Positions 32,811 through 49,972 are shown, numbered from the stretch's first letter. The stretch is 64,000 bases of DNA from Rhodanobacter sp. (GCA_027307195.1 DAHUXL010000016.1:1-64000), one strand, 5' to 3'. A program made the numbers and translations. Notes: generated by a model not told the origin, from the letters alone.

Positions 32811-34076
32811 TCATGCGGTGCGCAGCAACACGGCGACCAGTACATACAACCCGACGATGCTGCCCATCGTCGCAGGCACCCAGCGCCACCAGTCGTTGGA
32901 CAGGCTGAACGCGGGAAGCCCGGGAAACCGTTGCCGCGCACCGATGTAGTAGCCGGTGACCAGCGCGGCGATCAGGTACAGCACGATCATGTAGCTGCGG
33001 CTCAGGAAGAACGCGGCAGCGAACAGGCCGCACAGCGACAGCAGCAGAGCCAGTGCCATCACCTGTTCATCCTGCCAGTGTTTCGACTGTTCCGGATCCA
33101 TGGCTGCTTCCGGCTTGTGCCGCAGCACGGTCAGCATCATCCAGAAGGCATAGCCGACGAAGGCCAGCCACAGCATGAAACCGAGGAAACCCGTTTCGGC
33201 CAGCACCAGCACGAACGAGTTGTGCGCGGTGAGATCGTTGTAATCGGTGAAGTTGCCTGCGCCGATGCCGAATAGTGGGTGCGACAGGAACATATGCATG
33301 CCGGCGTACCAAGCATCCACCCGACCGAACGCCGACTCCTCGCCAGCATCGAGCTCCTGCATGCGCGATGACAGCATCTTCATGCATGCCAGTCCGATGA
33401 TGCCTAGCGTGCCGGCGGTCACGATGCCACGTCGATACCAGACATAGACGCCAGCTACCACCAGTACCGCGAGCATGGCACCACGCGAGTTGGTCAGGTA
33501 GGTGCCGTAAAGCAACAGCGCGGCACCGGCAAGCCAGAACCATCGCAGCAGGTTGTTGCTGCTGCGCTGCCTCAGGAAGAACGCCATCGGCAGCGTCGCC
33601 GCAAACAGCAGGCCGAGGTCGTTCGGATCGTTGAAGATCCCCACATACTGGATGCGACCATCGTCGCTCAGCGGCACACCGGTCCAGCCGAGGCCGGTTC
33701 TGGCCTGTTCCACACCATGCAGCGCCAGCACGATCGAGCACAGCACGAAGACCACCATCGCCACGATGACGCGTTGCTGGTTGGTACAGCACGCGGCGAA
33801 CACGAAGAAGGCGATCACCGTGGGGCCGAACTTCGCCAGCTGGTCCACCGCGCCGCCGGACCAGCCGTTGGTGACCTGCGAAAGCATCAGGACCACCAGG
33901 AAGGCTGGCAGCAGCAGGAACTGGGGAGCCGCAAAGGTCTTCGCGTGGGAGATCAGCCAGCACGCGAAGGACAGCATCAGCACCACCGGCAACAGCGGCA
34001 CGCCGACCAGCATCGGCATGTAGTCCTGCGGCCGGACGATGGTCAGCACCAGGTAGAGGAGGATCAGGGGGAACAT
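32811..34076 (-). CDS. O-antigen ligase/Wzy-like, PEP-CTERM EPS O-glycosylation ligase type
   Basis: MFPLILLYLVLTIVRPQDYMPMLVGVPLLPVVLML; TYLTNSRGAMLAVLVV; PLFGIGAGNFTDYNDLTAHNSFVLVLAETGFLGFMLW. Confidence 0.88.
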   Translation of the reverse strand: MFPLILLYLVLTIVRPQDYMPMLVGVPLLPVVLMLSFACWLISHAKTFAAPQFLLLPAFLVVLMLSQVTNGWSGGAVDQLAKFGPTVIAFFVFAACCTNQQRVIVAMVVFVLCSIVLALHGVEQARTGLGWTGVPLSDDGRIQYVGIFNDPNDLGLLFAATLPMAFFLRQRSSNNLLRWFWLAGAALLLYGTYLTNSRGAMLAVLVVAGVYVWYRRGIVTAGTLGIIGLACMKMLSSRMQELDAGEESAFGRVDAWYAGMHMFLSHPLFGIGAGNFTDYNDLTAHNSFVLVLAETGFLGFMLWLAFVGYAFWMMLTVLRHKPEAAMDPEQSKHWQDEQVMALALLLSLCGLFAAAFFLSRSYMIVLYLIAALVTGYYIGARQRFPGLPAFSLSNDWWRWVPATMGSIVGLYVLVAVLLRTA

Positions 34077-35176
34077 GCAGGGACCTGATCGGAAGCGGTC
34101 GCATGGCTGGTGGTGGGGTAGCTCATCAGGTTGGGCAAAGTCAGCATCGCGGCAAACCAGCCCGGCCCCATGTTGCGCTCGACCGGCAGCCGGTGTAGTG
34201 CATAACGGTTGGAGGCAGGCTGCGGGTTGGTGCCGCAGATGTAGCAGACGGCCAGCTGGAAGCCGGCTGCCGTGGTGGCCTCGATCACGCGTTGGTCGAA
34301 CGCGCGGTCGCCGCCCACCGGATAGGACATCAGCATCGCCGCCGGGCCGAGTTCTCGCTCCAGTGTTGCCCTGGACTGGCGCACTTCGTTTTCCATTTCG
34401 TTCGGTGGCAGCTTGGCCAGCATCCGGTGATGAACGCCGTGCGAGCCGATCTCGAAGCCGGCCGCATGCATTTCGCGCAGCTGCGCCCAGGTCATCGGCC
34501 GGCAAGCCGATGGCCTCACCGCTTCGCTCGGCATCTGCCATTCATGCTCCAGCCGTGCGATCAGCGCCGACTGCTCGAGCGCACCGATGTTCTTCATGCT
34601 CAGCAGCACCCTGCCGGCCAATGCGCGGCGCTCGGCACGTGTCTCCGGCATCGGCAGGTCCATGTCCAGTTCCGGCAGCATCAGCCGCGATGCGGTGGTC
34701 AGCAGGATCATGCGCACCAGCCAGTCATAGGCGAACGGCCGACCCGTATCGATGTGTCCGGTGGAGACGAAGAAGGTGGCCGGGATGCCGAGCTCCCGCA
34801 GGATCGGATAGGCGATGCGGTAATTGTCATCGTAGCCGTCGTCAAACGTCACCACCACGGCGTCCGGCGGCAGCGCTTCGCCGGCATCCAGCGCCGCAGC
34901 CACATCGGTCAACCGCATCGGCCGGAAACGCTGCTTGAGCAGCTGCATCTGCTCGCGGAAGCGTTCGGGCGGCGTGCTGATCAGCTCGAGGTCGAAGTCG
35001 TAGATCTGTGGATCGGGCAGCGGCATCACCCGGTGGTAGGCCAGGATGCGCAGATCCTTCTGCCACCAGCCACGCATCCACTGCAGCGAATGCAGCAGGC
35101 CACTGCTGTAGCACAGCTCGCCCAAGCGCCCGCGAATGCCGGTTGCCCGGCCGCTGTCTTCCCTCAGGGTCACCAT
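34064..35176 (-). CDS. Polysaccharide deacetylase (NodB-type)
   Basis: LRILAYHRVMPLPD; VVVTFDDGYDDNYRIAYPILRELGIPATFFVSTGHID; FEIGSHGVHHRMLAKL. Confidence 0.92.
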   Translation of the reverse strand: MVTLREDSGRATGIRGRLGELCYSSGLLHSLQWMRGWWQKDLRILAYHRVMPLPDPQIYDFDLELISTPPERFREQMQLLKQRFRPMRLTDVAAALDAGEALPPDAVVVTFDDGYDDNYRIAYPILRELGIPATFFVSTGHIDTGRPFAYDWLVRMILLTTASRLMLPELDMDLPMPETRAERRALAGRVLLSMKNIGALEQSALIARLEHEWQMPSEAVRPSACRPMTWAQLREMHAAGFEIGSHGVHHRMLAKLPPNEMENEVRQSRATLERELGPAAMLMSYPVGGDRAFDQRVIEATTAAGFQLAVCYICGTNPQPASNRYALHRLPVERNMGPGWFAAMLTLPNLMSYPTTSHATASDQVPACSP

Positions 35177-36300
35177 AGATGCAGTCCTCGATTGCGGGTG
35201 AAGGCGATCAGCGCCTGCGCTGCGAACAGGTTGAGGTAGTAAAACGCCACGGCCAGTCGCACCGGAAGCCAGCGCCCCGCCACGGGCAACAGCCGCTCCA
35301 CCACCACCAGCGCCATGCCAGCGAGCAGAAGCAGCAACAGCAATCCATACATCGCATGGCGGGTCGCCAGCACAGCTGCAGTCAGCGCCAACAACAACAG
35401 CAGCCACGGCGCCAGCAACCGCAGCAGCTTGTGACTGACGAAACGGAACCACAGTGGATTGCTTGCCGGCGACAGCAGCCACGGCGCCAGTTGAATCAGC
35501 TGATAGTTGCCGGCAAGCGTGCGGATCTTGCGCTTGCGCTCTTCCGCCGGCTGTTGCGACGGTTGATCCCAGGCCAGTGCGCGCGGTTCGAACACTACCC
35601 GTCGGCCGGTCGCCGCCACCCGCATGGGAATCAAAACATCATCAAGCACGGTGCCGGGCGGCAACGGCTCGAACAGTTCGCGGCGCATCGCATACAGCGC
35701 GCCGCTGACGCCGACGGTGGAGCCGGACTGGCTTTCGGACAGACGTATCAGTTTCTCGTAGCGCCAGTACGCGTCGACACTTTGCGCAAAACCGGTGGAC
35801 ACGTCTTCCAGATGCAGCTCGCCACTGACCGCGCCGACGGTCGGGTCGGCAAGATTGGCGACGAGTTCGCGCAGTGCTGTCGGAGACAGTTTCTGGCGCA
35901 CGTCGGTCAGCAACAGCACCTCGCCGCGGGCGGCGGCGATGGCGTCGTTCAGACAGGCGGCCTTGCCGCGCCGTTCGGCGAAGTCGAGTACGCGCACACG
36001 CGGATCGCCGCAATGTCGCGACAGCACGCCGGTATCGTCATGACAGCCATCGCAGGCCACGATGATGTCGATATTGTCGTGGGGATAGTCCAGCGCACAG
36101 AGATTTTTCAGCTTGGCCCGGATATCCCTCCCGCCGTCATGGACGGCGATGACCACCGTCACGGTCGGCGTCACTGCCTGTTTTTGAACCGGCACGGGCT
36201 GCACGCGTGCCAGCAACCACATCCACACCGGATAGCCGACGAAGACGTGGAGCAGCAAGCACGCGCAGCCCCAGCACGCGATGTATGCCAGCGTCATCAT
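35170..36300 (-). CDS. Membrane glycosyltransferase family 2
   Basis: TVTVVIAVHDGGRDIRAKLKNLCALDYPHDNIDIIVACDGCHDDT; multiple C-terminal TMs. Confidence 0.9.
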   Translation of the reverse strand: MMTLAYIACWGCACLLLHVFVGYPVWMWLLARVQPVPVQKQAVTPTVTVVIAVHDGGRDIRAKLKNLCALDYPHDNIDIIVACDGCHDDTGVLSRHCGDPRVRVLDFAERRGKAACLNDAIAAARGEVLLLTDVRQKLSPTALRELVANLADPTVGAVSGELHLEDVSTGFAQSVDAYWRYEKLIRLSESQSGSTVGVSGALYAMRRELFEPLPPGTVLDDVLIPMRVAATGRRVVFEPRALAWDQPSQQPAEERKRKIRTLAGNYQLIQLAPWLLSPASNPLWFRFVSHKLLRLLAPWLLLLLALTAAVLATRHAMYGLLLLLLLAGMALVVVERLLPVAGRWLPVRLAVAFYYLNLFAAQALIAFTRNRGLHLW

Positions 36301-36330
36301 GTCGGCTCCCCCCGAACCGATCTATCCATG

Positions 36331-41258
<4,928 letters not shown>

Positions 41259-41262
<4 letters not shown>

Positions 41263-44200
41263 GCGCTGACCCTCATGAACTTGCCCGGGGCATCCGGATT
41301 CGGCACGAACCACGCCGGGTTGCCTTCCGCGTCCTTGCCCAGGCGCGCGCCGAATACCGGTGGCTTGGCGGCATCAAAAGCGAGCGTGTCGAGATTGCGG
41401 CGGCGCGGCAGGAATTCGGCCTCCTGCAGTTCGAGCACGGATTCCTTGAACGCCTTGGCGATCGCGACGAAATCCGCTTCGCTGTGCGCGGTGGTGAAGA
41501 AGCACGGGAAATTGTCCAGCACATGGATACCGCGGCTGCGCATCATCGCGAACAGCAGGTCCTGCAACGGATGCTCTTCGACGAAATTGACCTTCCATAC
41601 CGAGGAAAAGTGAGTGAGCTTGATCGGTGCGCCCACGCCGGTACAGAACGCGTTGAGCTCGTCGATCAGTCCGGTGGTGCGCGCATTCAGCTGCTCCTGC
41701 AACGAGGGTCCGGCACTCTTGAGGTGATCGAGTACGGCATGCGCGGCCGCCAGCGCCAGTGGATGACGCACGAAGGTGCCGGCGAAGTAGGTCACGCCGA
41801 CGGTCGGGATCGAGGCATCACCGTATTGCCAGCCGCCACCATCGAGGGCATCCATGTAACGGCGCTTGCCGGCGATCACGCCAATCGGGAAACCGCCGCC
41901 AACCACCTTGCCGTAGGACGCCAGGTCGGCATCGATGCCGAGCATCGCCTGCGCACCACGCGGATGGGAACGGAAGCCGGTGACCACCTCATCGAAGATC
42001 AGCAGAGCACCGGCATCGCTGGTGATGGCGCGCAGTTCCTCGAGGAATTCCCGCGGCTGGAAATCCGGACGGCGACTCTGCACCGGCTCGACCAGTACGG
42101 CAGCGATCGTCGATGCCCGCTCGCGGATGATCGCCAGCGATTCAGGCGTGCCGTAATCGAGCACCAGCACGTTCTCGGCCGTGTTGCGCAGGATGCCCGG
42201 CGCCGCCGGCACCGATCGCAGCTTCTTGGTGCCGCGCACGATCACCTCATCGAAGATGCCGTGGTAGGAACCGGTGAAGATCACCAGTGTGTCGCGACCG
42301 GTGACGGTACGGGCGACACGCACCGTGCCCATCACCGCCTCGGAGCCGGTGTTGCACAGGGCAGCGCGATCGAAACCGGTGAGTTCGCAGATCTGTTTGG
42401 CGACGATGCCGGCCAGCGGGTGTTGCGGACCGATCTCGTAGCCCTCGTCGATCTGCTTGCGTATCGCGTCGACCACGAAGTCCGGTTGCCAGCCGAACAG
42501 GTTCATGCCGAAGCCATTGAGCGCATCGACATATTCGTTGCCGTCGATGTCCCACACCTTCGAGCCCTTCGAGTGATCCACCACGATCTGGTAGATCATT
42601 TCCTTCAGCAGCGGGCGGAAGCCGTTGACGACGCGCGGGTCGGCCAGATGCGGGCGATGCTCCTGGGTGTATTCCTTGGAGTGCCGGGTGCGTTCGATGT
42701 AGCGGCGCATGAAGGCGTCCAGCCGCACACGCTGGCGTGCCGTCAGCTCGGTCGAGGTCGAATGGATGCGCGCGATCGCGCCGAAGGCCTTCTTGACGTC
42801 GTACGTGGTGTGCGCCAGCGCAGCTTCTTCATCCTGCGAAGGAAATTCCGGCGCAGTCGCGGCGGTGACGGATGCCGTCACGGCCGGCGCGACCGTCGCA
42901 GCAGGCATCGTTGCGGCAGCGCGGATCGGCGGCGTGGACATCGGTATCGGCGCGGCACCCGTCGCTGCCAGCAGGGCGAGCTGCTGCTGCATGATCAGCA
43001 TCTGCTGCTGGATCACGTCCTGCACGAGCCCGCTCGATGCCTGCGGCATGCCGGGTGCGGGAATGGTTGTCGTAGTCATGGGGGGCACACTCGCTGCTGG
43101 CGATGCGGAGACGGTTGTCGCTGCAACATCCGGTGGCAACAAACGATCGATATGCATGGCAAGGCGTTCAAACGAGGAACACGATTCCATCAGTTCGCGG
43201 AAGGTGATCTTCAGGGCAAAGGTTTTCTGCAGCTGCAGCGCCACCTGGGTCAGCGACAGCGAGTCGAGGCCCAGCTCGATGAAATTCGCGCTCGCATCCA
43301 CACCATCAAACTCGTTGCCGGCGACGTCTTCGAACAGTTCGGTAAGCTGGGCGACCAGACGCCGGGATCGTGGGGACTCGGCGGATGCGTTGGCAGATGA
43401 GGCAGGCATGGCAGTTTCCGGAATGGGTGCGAGCGGTGCAGCGAAGGCCGCTGCGGCATGGCCGGGCACGAGCAGACTGACGACATTCGACGTCATGGCT
43501 GTCGGTGCAGGGGTGACAAGTGGCTGAGCTTCAATCCAGTGACGTTTGCGTTCGAACGGGTAGGTCGGCAATCGCACGCGACGCTTGTGCTGGCGTCGGT
43601 CGATGGCATCCACAGCCACGGTTGCACCCACGCTCCAGAGTTCGCCGACGGCATCCAGCCATGCCATCCGCTCGCCTGTCGGCGTATCCGTCAGCGAAGC
43701 CAGCGCGATCCGGCCACGACTCTGCGGATGTTGCCGCGTCAACATGGCCAGTGTCGCGCGCGGCCCGACTTCGAGGAATGCGTGCTGCGGGTTGCCGAGC
43801 AAGCCCTGCAGAGCCGTGGAAAAGCGCACGGTGCCGCGCAGATGACGGGTCCAGTAGCCCGGCGACACTGCCTCGCCATCACTCAGCAGGACGCCTGTCA
43901 GCGTCGAAGCGATCGGAATGCGGGGCACCGACAGCGTCATGCGCTCGACCTCGGCGCGGAACAGTTCCAGTGCCGGATCCATCATGGCCGAATGGAAGGC
44001 GTGCGATGTGTGCAACAGGCGACAGGCGACGCCAGCCTTTTCCAGCTCGGCCCGGAATGCCTCTACCGCTGCGGTTTCTCCGGATACCACACAGGCATTC
44101 GGTGCATTCTCCGCTGCCAGCGAAAGCGCGGCAGGCAGGCGCGCGGTCAGCTGTGTGGCATCTAGGCGCACCGACAACATCGATCCGGCCGGCAACGCCT

Positions 44201-47200
44201 GCATCAGGCGGCCACGCCGTGCGACCAGCCGGGCGCCATCGGCGAGACTCATGACGTCGGCGATTACCGCGGCGACGAATTCGCCGACGCTGTGCCCGAT
44301 CATGGCCACGGGACGAATGCCGTGGCTCATCCATAGCCGGGTCAGCGCGTACTCGATCGCGAATGTGGCTGGCTGGGTCAGCGCCGTCGCGCGCAGGGCG
44401 TCGGCATCGTCGTCGAACATCCGCTCTCGCAGGTCGAAGCCCAGTTCGTCCCGCAAGATATCCGCACACTCGTCGAGCGCGGCGCGAAACGCTGGTTCAC
44501 TCGCGTACAACTCGCGACCCATGCCGGCGTACTGGGAACCCTGGCCGGGAAACATGAAGACGATACCGGGTGCGGGATTCGATGCGGTTCGCACTGTCGG
44601 CGCAGACGCGGCGGCGCGCAGCCGCGCGACGGCATCCTGGTTGTCGCCGGCGACGATATGGGTACGCTGCGCAAATGCCTTGCGACCGGTGACCAGCGTC
44701 CAGGCCACATCGGCGAGGTTGGCGTCGGGTTGGGTCGCGAGCTGATCGCCAAGTTGCGCGGCGGCGGCGCCGAGTGCCACTGCAGAGCGCGCGGAAAGCA
44801 GCAGCAGTTGAGGGCCGCTGGCGACATCCGAGGGGGCGCGTAATGGCGCCTCCTCAAGGATCACATGCGCGTTTGTTCCACCGACGCCAAAGGAACTGAC
44901 GCCTGCGCGCAACGGGGCGCCGTCGCCGAGCCAGGGGCGCAACCTGTCGTTGACGACGAATGGCGAGTTGGCGAAATCGATCTTCGGATTGGTCGCATGC
45001 AGATGCAGCGACGGTGGCAACTGGCGCTCGGCCAGTGCCAACGCGGTCTTGATCACGCCGGCCGCGCCGGCGGCCATTACCAGGTGGCCCACATTGCTCT
45101 TCAACGAACCGATCGCGCAGAAACCGCGTTCTTCAGTGCTCTGGCTAAATGCCAAAGTGAGGCCTTCGATCTCGATCGGGTCGCCGAGCGGTGTGGCGGT
45201 GCCGTGCGTCTCCACATACGAAATCGAGCGGGCTTCGACGCCGGCGCGATCGAGTGCCATGCTGATCACCGCTGCCTGTCCGGCGCTGCTGGGCGCGGTG
45301 AAGCTGGCCTTGATGCCGCCGTCATTGTTTACCGCGGCACCACGGATAACCGCGTAGATCGGGTCGCCGTCGCGCAGCGCATCAGACAACCGCTTCAGCA
45401 GCACCACGGCGGAGCCATCGCTGAACACGGTGCCCTGTGCCGCGGCATCGAAGCTGCGCGTGTGCCCGTCGGGCGACAGCATCGAACCTTCCTGCGAGAC
45501 ATAGCCGCTGCGCGGAGGGCAGGTGATCGACGAGCCACCCGCCAGGGCCATGTCGCACTGACCAGCGCGCAGGGAATCGAAGGCCTGGCAGATCGCCACC
45601 AGCGAGGTCGAGCAGGCCGTGTTCATGCTGATCGACGGGCCCGTCAGGTTGAGCTTGTGCGCGACGCGCGTGGTCAGATAGTCCTTCTCGTTGCCGAGCA
45701 TCACCTGGAACGCGCCCAGTTTGTCGATCAGGTCGGGGCGCGTGCTGACATGCCGCTGGAAGTAGGTCGCATTGTGCATGCCGCCGAACACGCCGACGGG
45801 TCCGTCATGCGTGTCGGGCACGTAGCCGCCGCGCTCCAGGCATTCCCAGCACAGTTCGAGGAAGATCCGTTGCTGCGGGTCGGTCAGCTCAGCCTCGCGC
45901 GGCGACATGCCGAAGAAGGCGGCGTCGAAATTCTCGACCCCGTCGATGATGCCGCGTGCGGCGACGTAGGCCGGGTCGTCGCGCTGTTGTTGCGGTATGC
46001 CCGGATCCAGCTCACCTGGCCCGAAGAAGGTGATCGATTCGCGACCCGCGCAAAGGTTGTTCCAGAAGGCCTCCACATCGGCGGCCCCGGGGAAGCGCCC
46101 GGCCATCGCAATGATCGCGACCGGTTCGCTGGGCCCGTTGTTGTTGCCATGTGACAGACGATTGTCCAGCGTGATGCGGCTGTCGCGGCCTTCGATGATG
46201 GCGGCCAGCGCGGCGGGCGTCGGCTCACCGAAGAAGTTGGCGATACTCGGCGCGGTCGACAACTCGCCATGGATGCGTGCGACGGCCTTGACCGCCAGCA
46301 GCGAATTGCCGCCCAGGTCGAAAAAATGGTCATGGCGACCGACCTGATCCAGGCCCAGCACGTCGGCGAACAGCGCGCACAGCTGCTGTTCGATCGGGCC
46401 CGCCGCGGGCACGTAGATGCCGGCGAGTTCGGGGCGGCTGCTGTCCGGTGCGGGCAGGGCGCGGCGGTCGAGCTTGCCGTTCGGTGTGACCGGCAGCGTG
46501 TCGAGCCGCAGATAGATCGCCGGCACCATGAAGTCCGGCAATGACTGGGCGAGCTGTTCACGCAAGCGCCGTGCCGTGATCGTCGCGTCATCGGCGACGT
46601 AGTAGGCGACCAGATGCTTCTGCTCCGGCCGATCCTCGCGCGCCAGTACCGCGCATGCGCGCACGCCGGGGAGTCGCTGCAGCGCGGCCTCGATTTCACC
46701 GATCTCGATGCGGTAACCGCGAATCTTGACCTGGCCGTCGGCACGACCGATGAATTCGATGACGCCTTCGGGCAGCCAGCGAACCAGGTCGCCCGTGCGG
46801 TAAAGCCGCTCACCCTCGCCGTCGAACGGGTTGGGCACGAAACGTTCAGCGGTCAGCTCGGGGCGTGCCAGATAGCCGCGTGCCAGCCCCGCGCCGCCAA
46901 TATGCAGTTCACCCGCTACGCCGACCGGCACCGGTTCGCCGCTCATGTTGAGCACGTAGAGCGTGGTATCCGCGATCGGTTGGCCGATCGGTATCGAGCG
47001 AACGTCTTCGGCGAGTTCGCGCGGAATGCGGTACGTCGCCGCAAACGTGGTGCACTCGGTGGGCCCATAGCCATTGATGATGGCGATGTCAGGCAACGCG
47101 GCATATGCCTTGCGCACGTGCGCGACCGACAGCGCTTCGCCGCCGATCAACAGTTGTTCGAGGCCGCGCAACTTGCCGGCGTCCTCGTCGACGATCGCGT

Positions 47201-48596
47201 TGAACAACGCCGCGGTCAGCCACGCGATGCGGGCGCCGTGGCGTTCGATCGTGCTGGCGAGACCGCAGCCGCTGGGGATGCGCTCGTCGTGAACGATGCA
47301 GGTGCCGCCATTGAGCAGGGCACCCCAGATCTCCAGCGTCGAGGCGTCGAAGCCGAGCGGTGCGGCATGCAGCACGCGCGGTTGCGTGCCGAACTCGACA
47401 TAGTTCACGTCGCGCACGAGGCGGATGATCGAGCGATGGGTGATTTCGGCACCCTTGGGAGTTCCGGTCGATCCCGAGGTGTACATCACGTAGGCAAGCG
47501 CATGGCTGTCCAGCGTGGGCAACGTGGCTGACGGCGCGTCGTGCTCCAGTTGTTCGAGTGACACCGTCGGTAGGGCAATACCCGCCAGCGTGGGCATCCC
47601 GGCGCTCGCAATGACGAGGGCGGCGCGTGCATCCTTGATCGTGAAGGCGAGGCGTTCGACAGGATGGCCCGGGTCGAGCGGCAGATAGGCGGCGCCGGCT
47701 TTCAGAATGCCCAGCACTGCAATGATTGCTTCCGGTGAGCGTTCGAGCAGCAGTGCGACCGGCGAGCCAACCTCGACATCTGCGGCCAGCAGCCCTGCCG
47801 CGATGCGGTTCGCGCGCGTCTCGATCTCGGCGTAGGTAACCGTGGTTTCACCCGACACCATCGCGATGCGTGACGGATACTGTTGTGCCAGCTCGGCAAA
47901 CAGGCCATGCACCGTATCGCTGGCACGCCGGGGCATCGCGGTGGCATTCCAGTCGAGCAGCACGCGTTGGCGTTCGGCGGCATCGAAGCCGTCGATCGAG
48001 GCAAGCGAGACGTTGGTTGGCGCGACAAGCGCCGCGAGCACACGCACGGCGCAACCGGCAATCAGGTCGATCGCAGCGCGGTTGAAAGGTTCGCAAAAAG
48101 CCACCCGCAGTCGTGCTGGTTCCGACATATCCAGCTGCCAGCGACTGCTGATCGATACAGGATCGCAGCTGGGCTCTGTTCTGTTGCCCGTTCGCACGTC
48201 ATCATCCGTGGCGACCCAGGCACTCCCGCATGCGCTGACCGGTGGCGCGTCGTCCAGTGCCTGGAACGTCGCATTGAGCCAGGTGTCGCGTTCGCCGCAT
48301 CGTGGCACCGCGATCGATGTCTGCCATGACTCATCTGTGGCGATGTGGCTGGCGACAATCCGGTCTGCTCCAGTCAGTCGTGATTCGGTCAGCGACAATG
48401 CTGCGCAGAGGATCGGCGACGGGTCAACCGAATACCGCTGGGCACAATCACGCAGCGATGCCACCAGCGCCGTATCAAGTGCGTATTCACTGTGGCGCCA
48501 GCCGGTGTCCATGTCGCCGGAGCGCGATGGCAACACGTCGAACAGCTGCATGACGACGGCCACACCATTCGGAGTTTCAGTCTTCAACGTGTTCAT
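41259..48596 (-). CDS. Hybrid NRPS-PKS-aminotransferase: (truncated C-like)-A-T-KS-AT-ACP-AMT
   Basis: A: MYTSGSTGTPKGAEITH, INGYGPTECTTFAATY; T: FFDLGGNSLLAVKA; KS: NTACSTSL, THGTATPLGDPIE, SNVGHLVMAAG; AT: GHSVGE and HAFHS; ACP: LGLDSLSLTQ; AMT: class III with SYGKVVGGGFPIG lysine region. No KR/DH/ER motifs seen. Confidence 0.95.
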
Positions 48597-48658
48597 CGGC
48601 TTGCGATCCCTTCGCAGGTGGTTACTGTGGACAATGTGCGTTAACCGATTTCTGTCGA

Positions 48659-49585
48659 TCAATCCGCTATCGCGTATGCACTGTGATGTGCGAGCGACGG
48701 GCAAGCGGGCTGGTGACTTCCGGGTCCATGCGCTGCCACCAGGGTGGAGGCGGCAACGTAGGTCAACTTGTCGAAAAGCGGGTGGGTGCCCACGGCAGAT
48801 GGCTCGATGCCCGTGCGGTGCATCAGGTCGTGCATCACGTGCACCATGGCATTGCGCCGCGTGGCGTCGGTGCTGTAAGTCAGGCTGATCGTGGTCGACG
48901 GCTCATCACTGGTCTCGACCATGTGCGGACAAGTCAGCGGCATGTACACACCCATGCCTGGCCCCAGCTTGAAAACATGGGCGCGTTCGCGGAACTCCTC
49001 GTGCCACTGGACCAGTTCCAGGTTATGGCTGGCGTGGAAGACGTCACGTGCGCGATCGCTGACGACCTCGGTATCCTCGGCATCCCACACGTAGACCGTC
49101 TTGGTCCCACGCACCTGCAGCAGGATCCCGTGGTTCCGGTCGATATGAAATGGTGTGATCGTGTGCGGCGCGGCAACGAAGATCCAGCCTGCGCGGTAGT
49201 ACATTCCGGGGTCCTTGCGCTCGATCTCCGGCTGGATCGGGTCGAGTACCTGATCGATCAGCGCGCGATAGGTTGGGTCAGCCTGCACGTGACGCAACAG
49301 TACCCATGCCTTGGCCTCTTTGATGTTCCGCAGCGACTCTTCCACGGTCTTGCGGTTGGGATACAGGCGTGCGACCGCGTCGAAATTCGCCGCTGCGTCG
49401 GCATCATTGCTGAACGTGAACAGCCGGGTGCTGCATCGAAAGCGCTTGCCGAGTTCAACCAGCTGATCGCGTTGCAACAACGGATGATCTGACAGCCGAT
49501 GACGCACTGCCTGGATGCGCCATGGGTCGAACTTGTCCCAGTCGACATCGACGAGTGCGGCCATGCTGGCCATGTTGGCGTTCAT
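48659..49585 (-). CDS. JmjC/cupin-like Fe(II)/2OG-oxygenase-type protein (copy 1)
   Basis: TPFHIDRNHGILLQVRGTKTVYVWDAEDTEVV...PLTCPHMVET: HxD...H metal triad; strong RBS GGAGGGG before ATG. Confidence 0.85.
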   Translation of the reverse strand: MNANMASMAALVDVDWDKFDPWRIQAVRHRLSDHPLLQRDQLVELGKRFRCSTRLFTFSNDADAAANFDAVARLYPNRKTVEESLRNIKEAKAWVLLRHVQADPTYRALIDQVLDPIQPEIERKDPGMYYRAGWIFVAAPHTITPFHIDRNHGILLQVRGTKTVYVWDAEDTEVVSDRARDVFHASHNLELVQWHEEFRERAHVFKLGPGMGVYMPLTCPHMVETSDEPSTTISLTYSTDATRRNAMVHVMHDLMHRTGIEPSAVGTHPLFDKLTYVAASTLVAAHGPGSHQPACPSLAHHSAYAIAD

Positions 49586-49676
49586 GACATTACCCCTCCG
49601 CATGATGCGGCTTTGGCTAGTGTCCGGCCCAGATCCCTTGGCGCCCATATGATGCACTTCAGTCGAGCTGACGGGA

Positions 49677-49865
49677 TCAGGCTAGGAATTTGGTACAGGC
49701 TTCGCGAATATTCTCCGTAGTCGAGACGCTGGCTGAACCAGCCCGGCGCTTCCGTATTCCCACCGGTCTGTTCCTGTCGTCACAAGTGGCGATGCGGAGA
49801 CGAATGGGCCGTGCTTTGTCACATCTCTTTTTACATTCAATAAACTGCTTTTCCATGCTGTTCAT
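49677..49865 (-). CDS. Possible small Cys-containing basic ORF (62 aa), uncertain
   Basis: MNSMEKQFIECKKRCDKARPIRLRIATCDDRNRPVGIRKRRAGSASVSTTENIREACTKFLA; upstream GGAAAGGTGG RBS-like; codon usage less GC3-rich than neighbours. Confidence 0.25.
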   Translation of the reverse strand: MNSMEKQFIECKKRCDKARPIRLRIATCDDRNRPVGIRKRRAGSASVSTTENIREACTKFLA

Positions 49866-49972
49866 GTGCCACCTTTCCTTTCATGCATTCCAGCCAATGC
49901 TTGGTCGTCATTGATTTTTGTGTGCTTGCCGCGTCGGCACGAATATGATTTGATCCGTTTTATCTGCCGATA

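Noticed and set aside
42841-43140. Ala/Pro/Val/Thr-rich stretch as a tandem repeat
   Set aside because: It is the interdomain linker between ACP and aminotransferase; no regular repeat unit.
49935-49952. Possible sigma-54 promoter (CGGCACG...) before the methyltransferase gene
   Set aside because: The -24-like GGCACG is present but the -12 TTGC element is not (reads TGAT).
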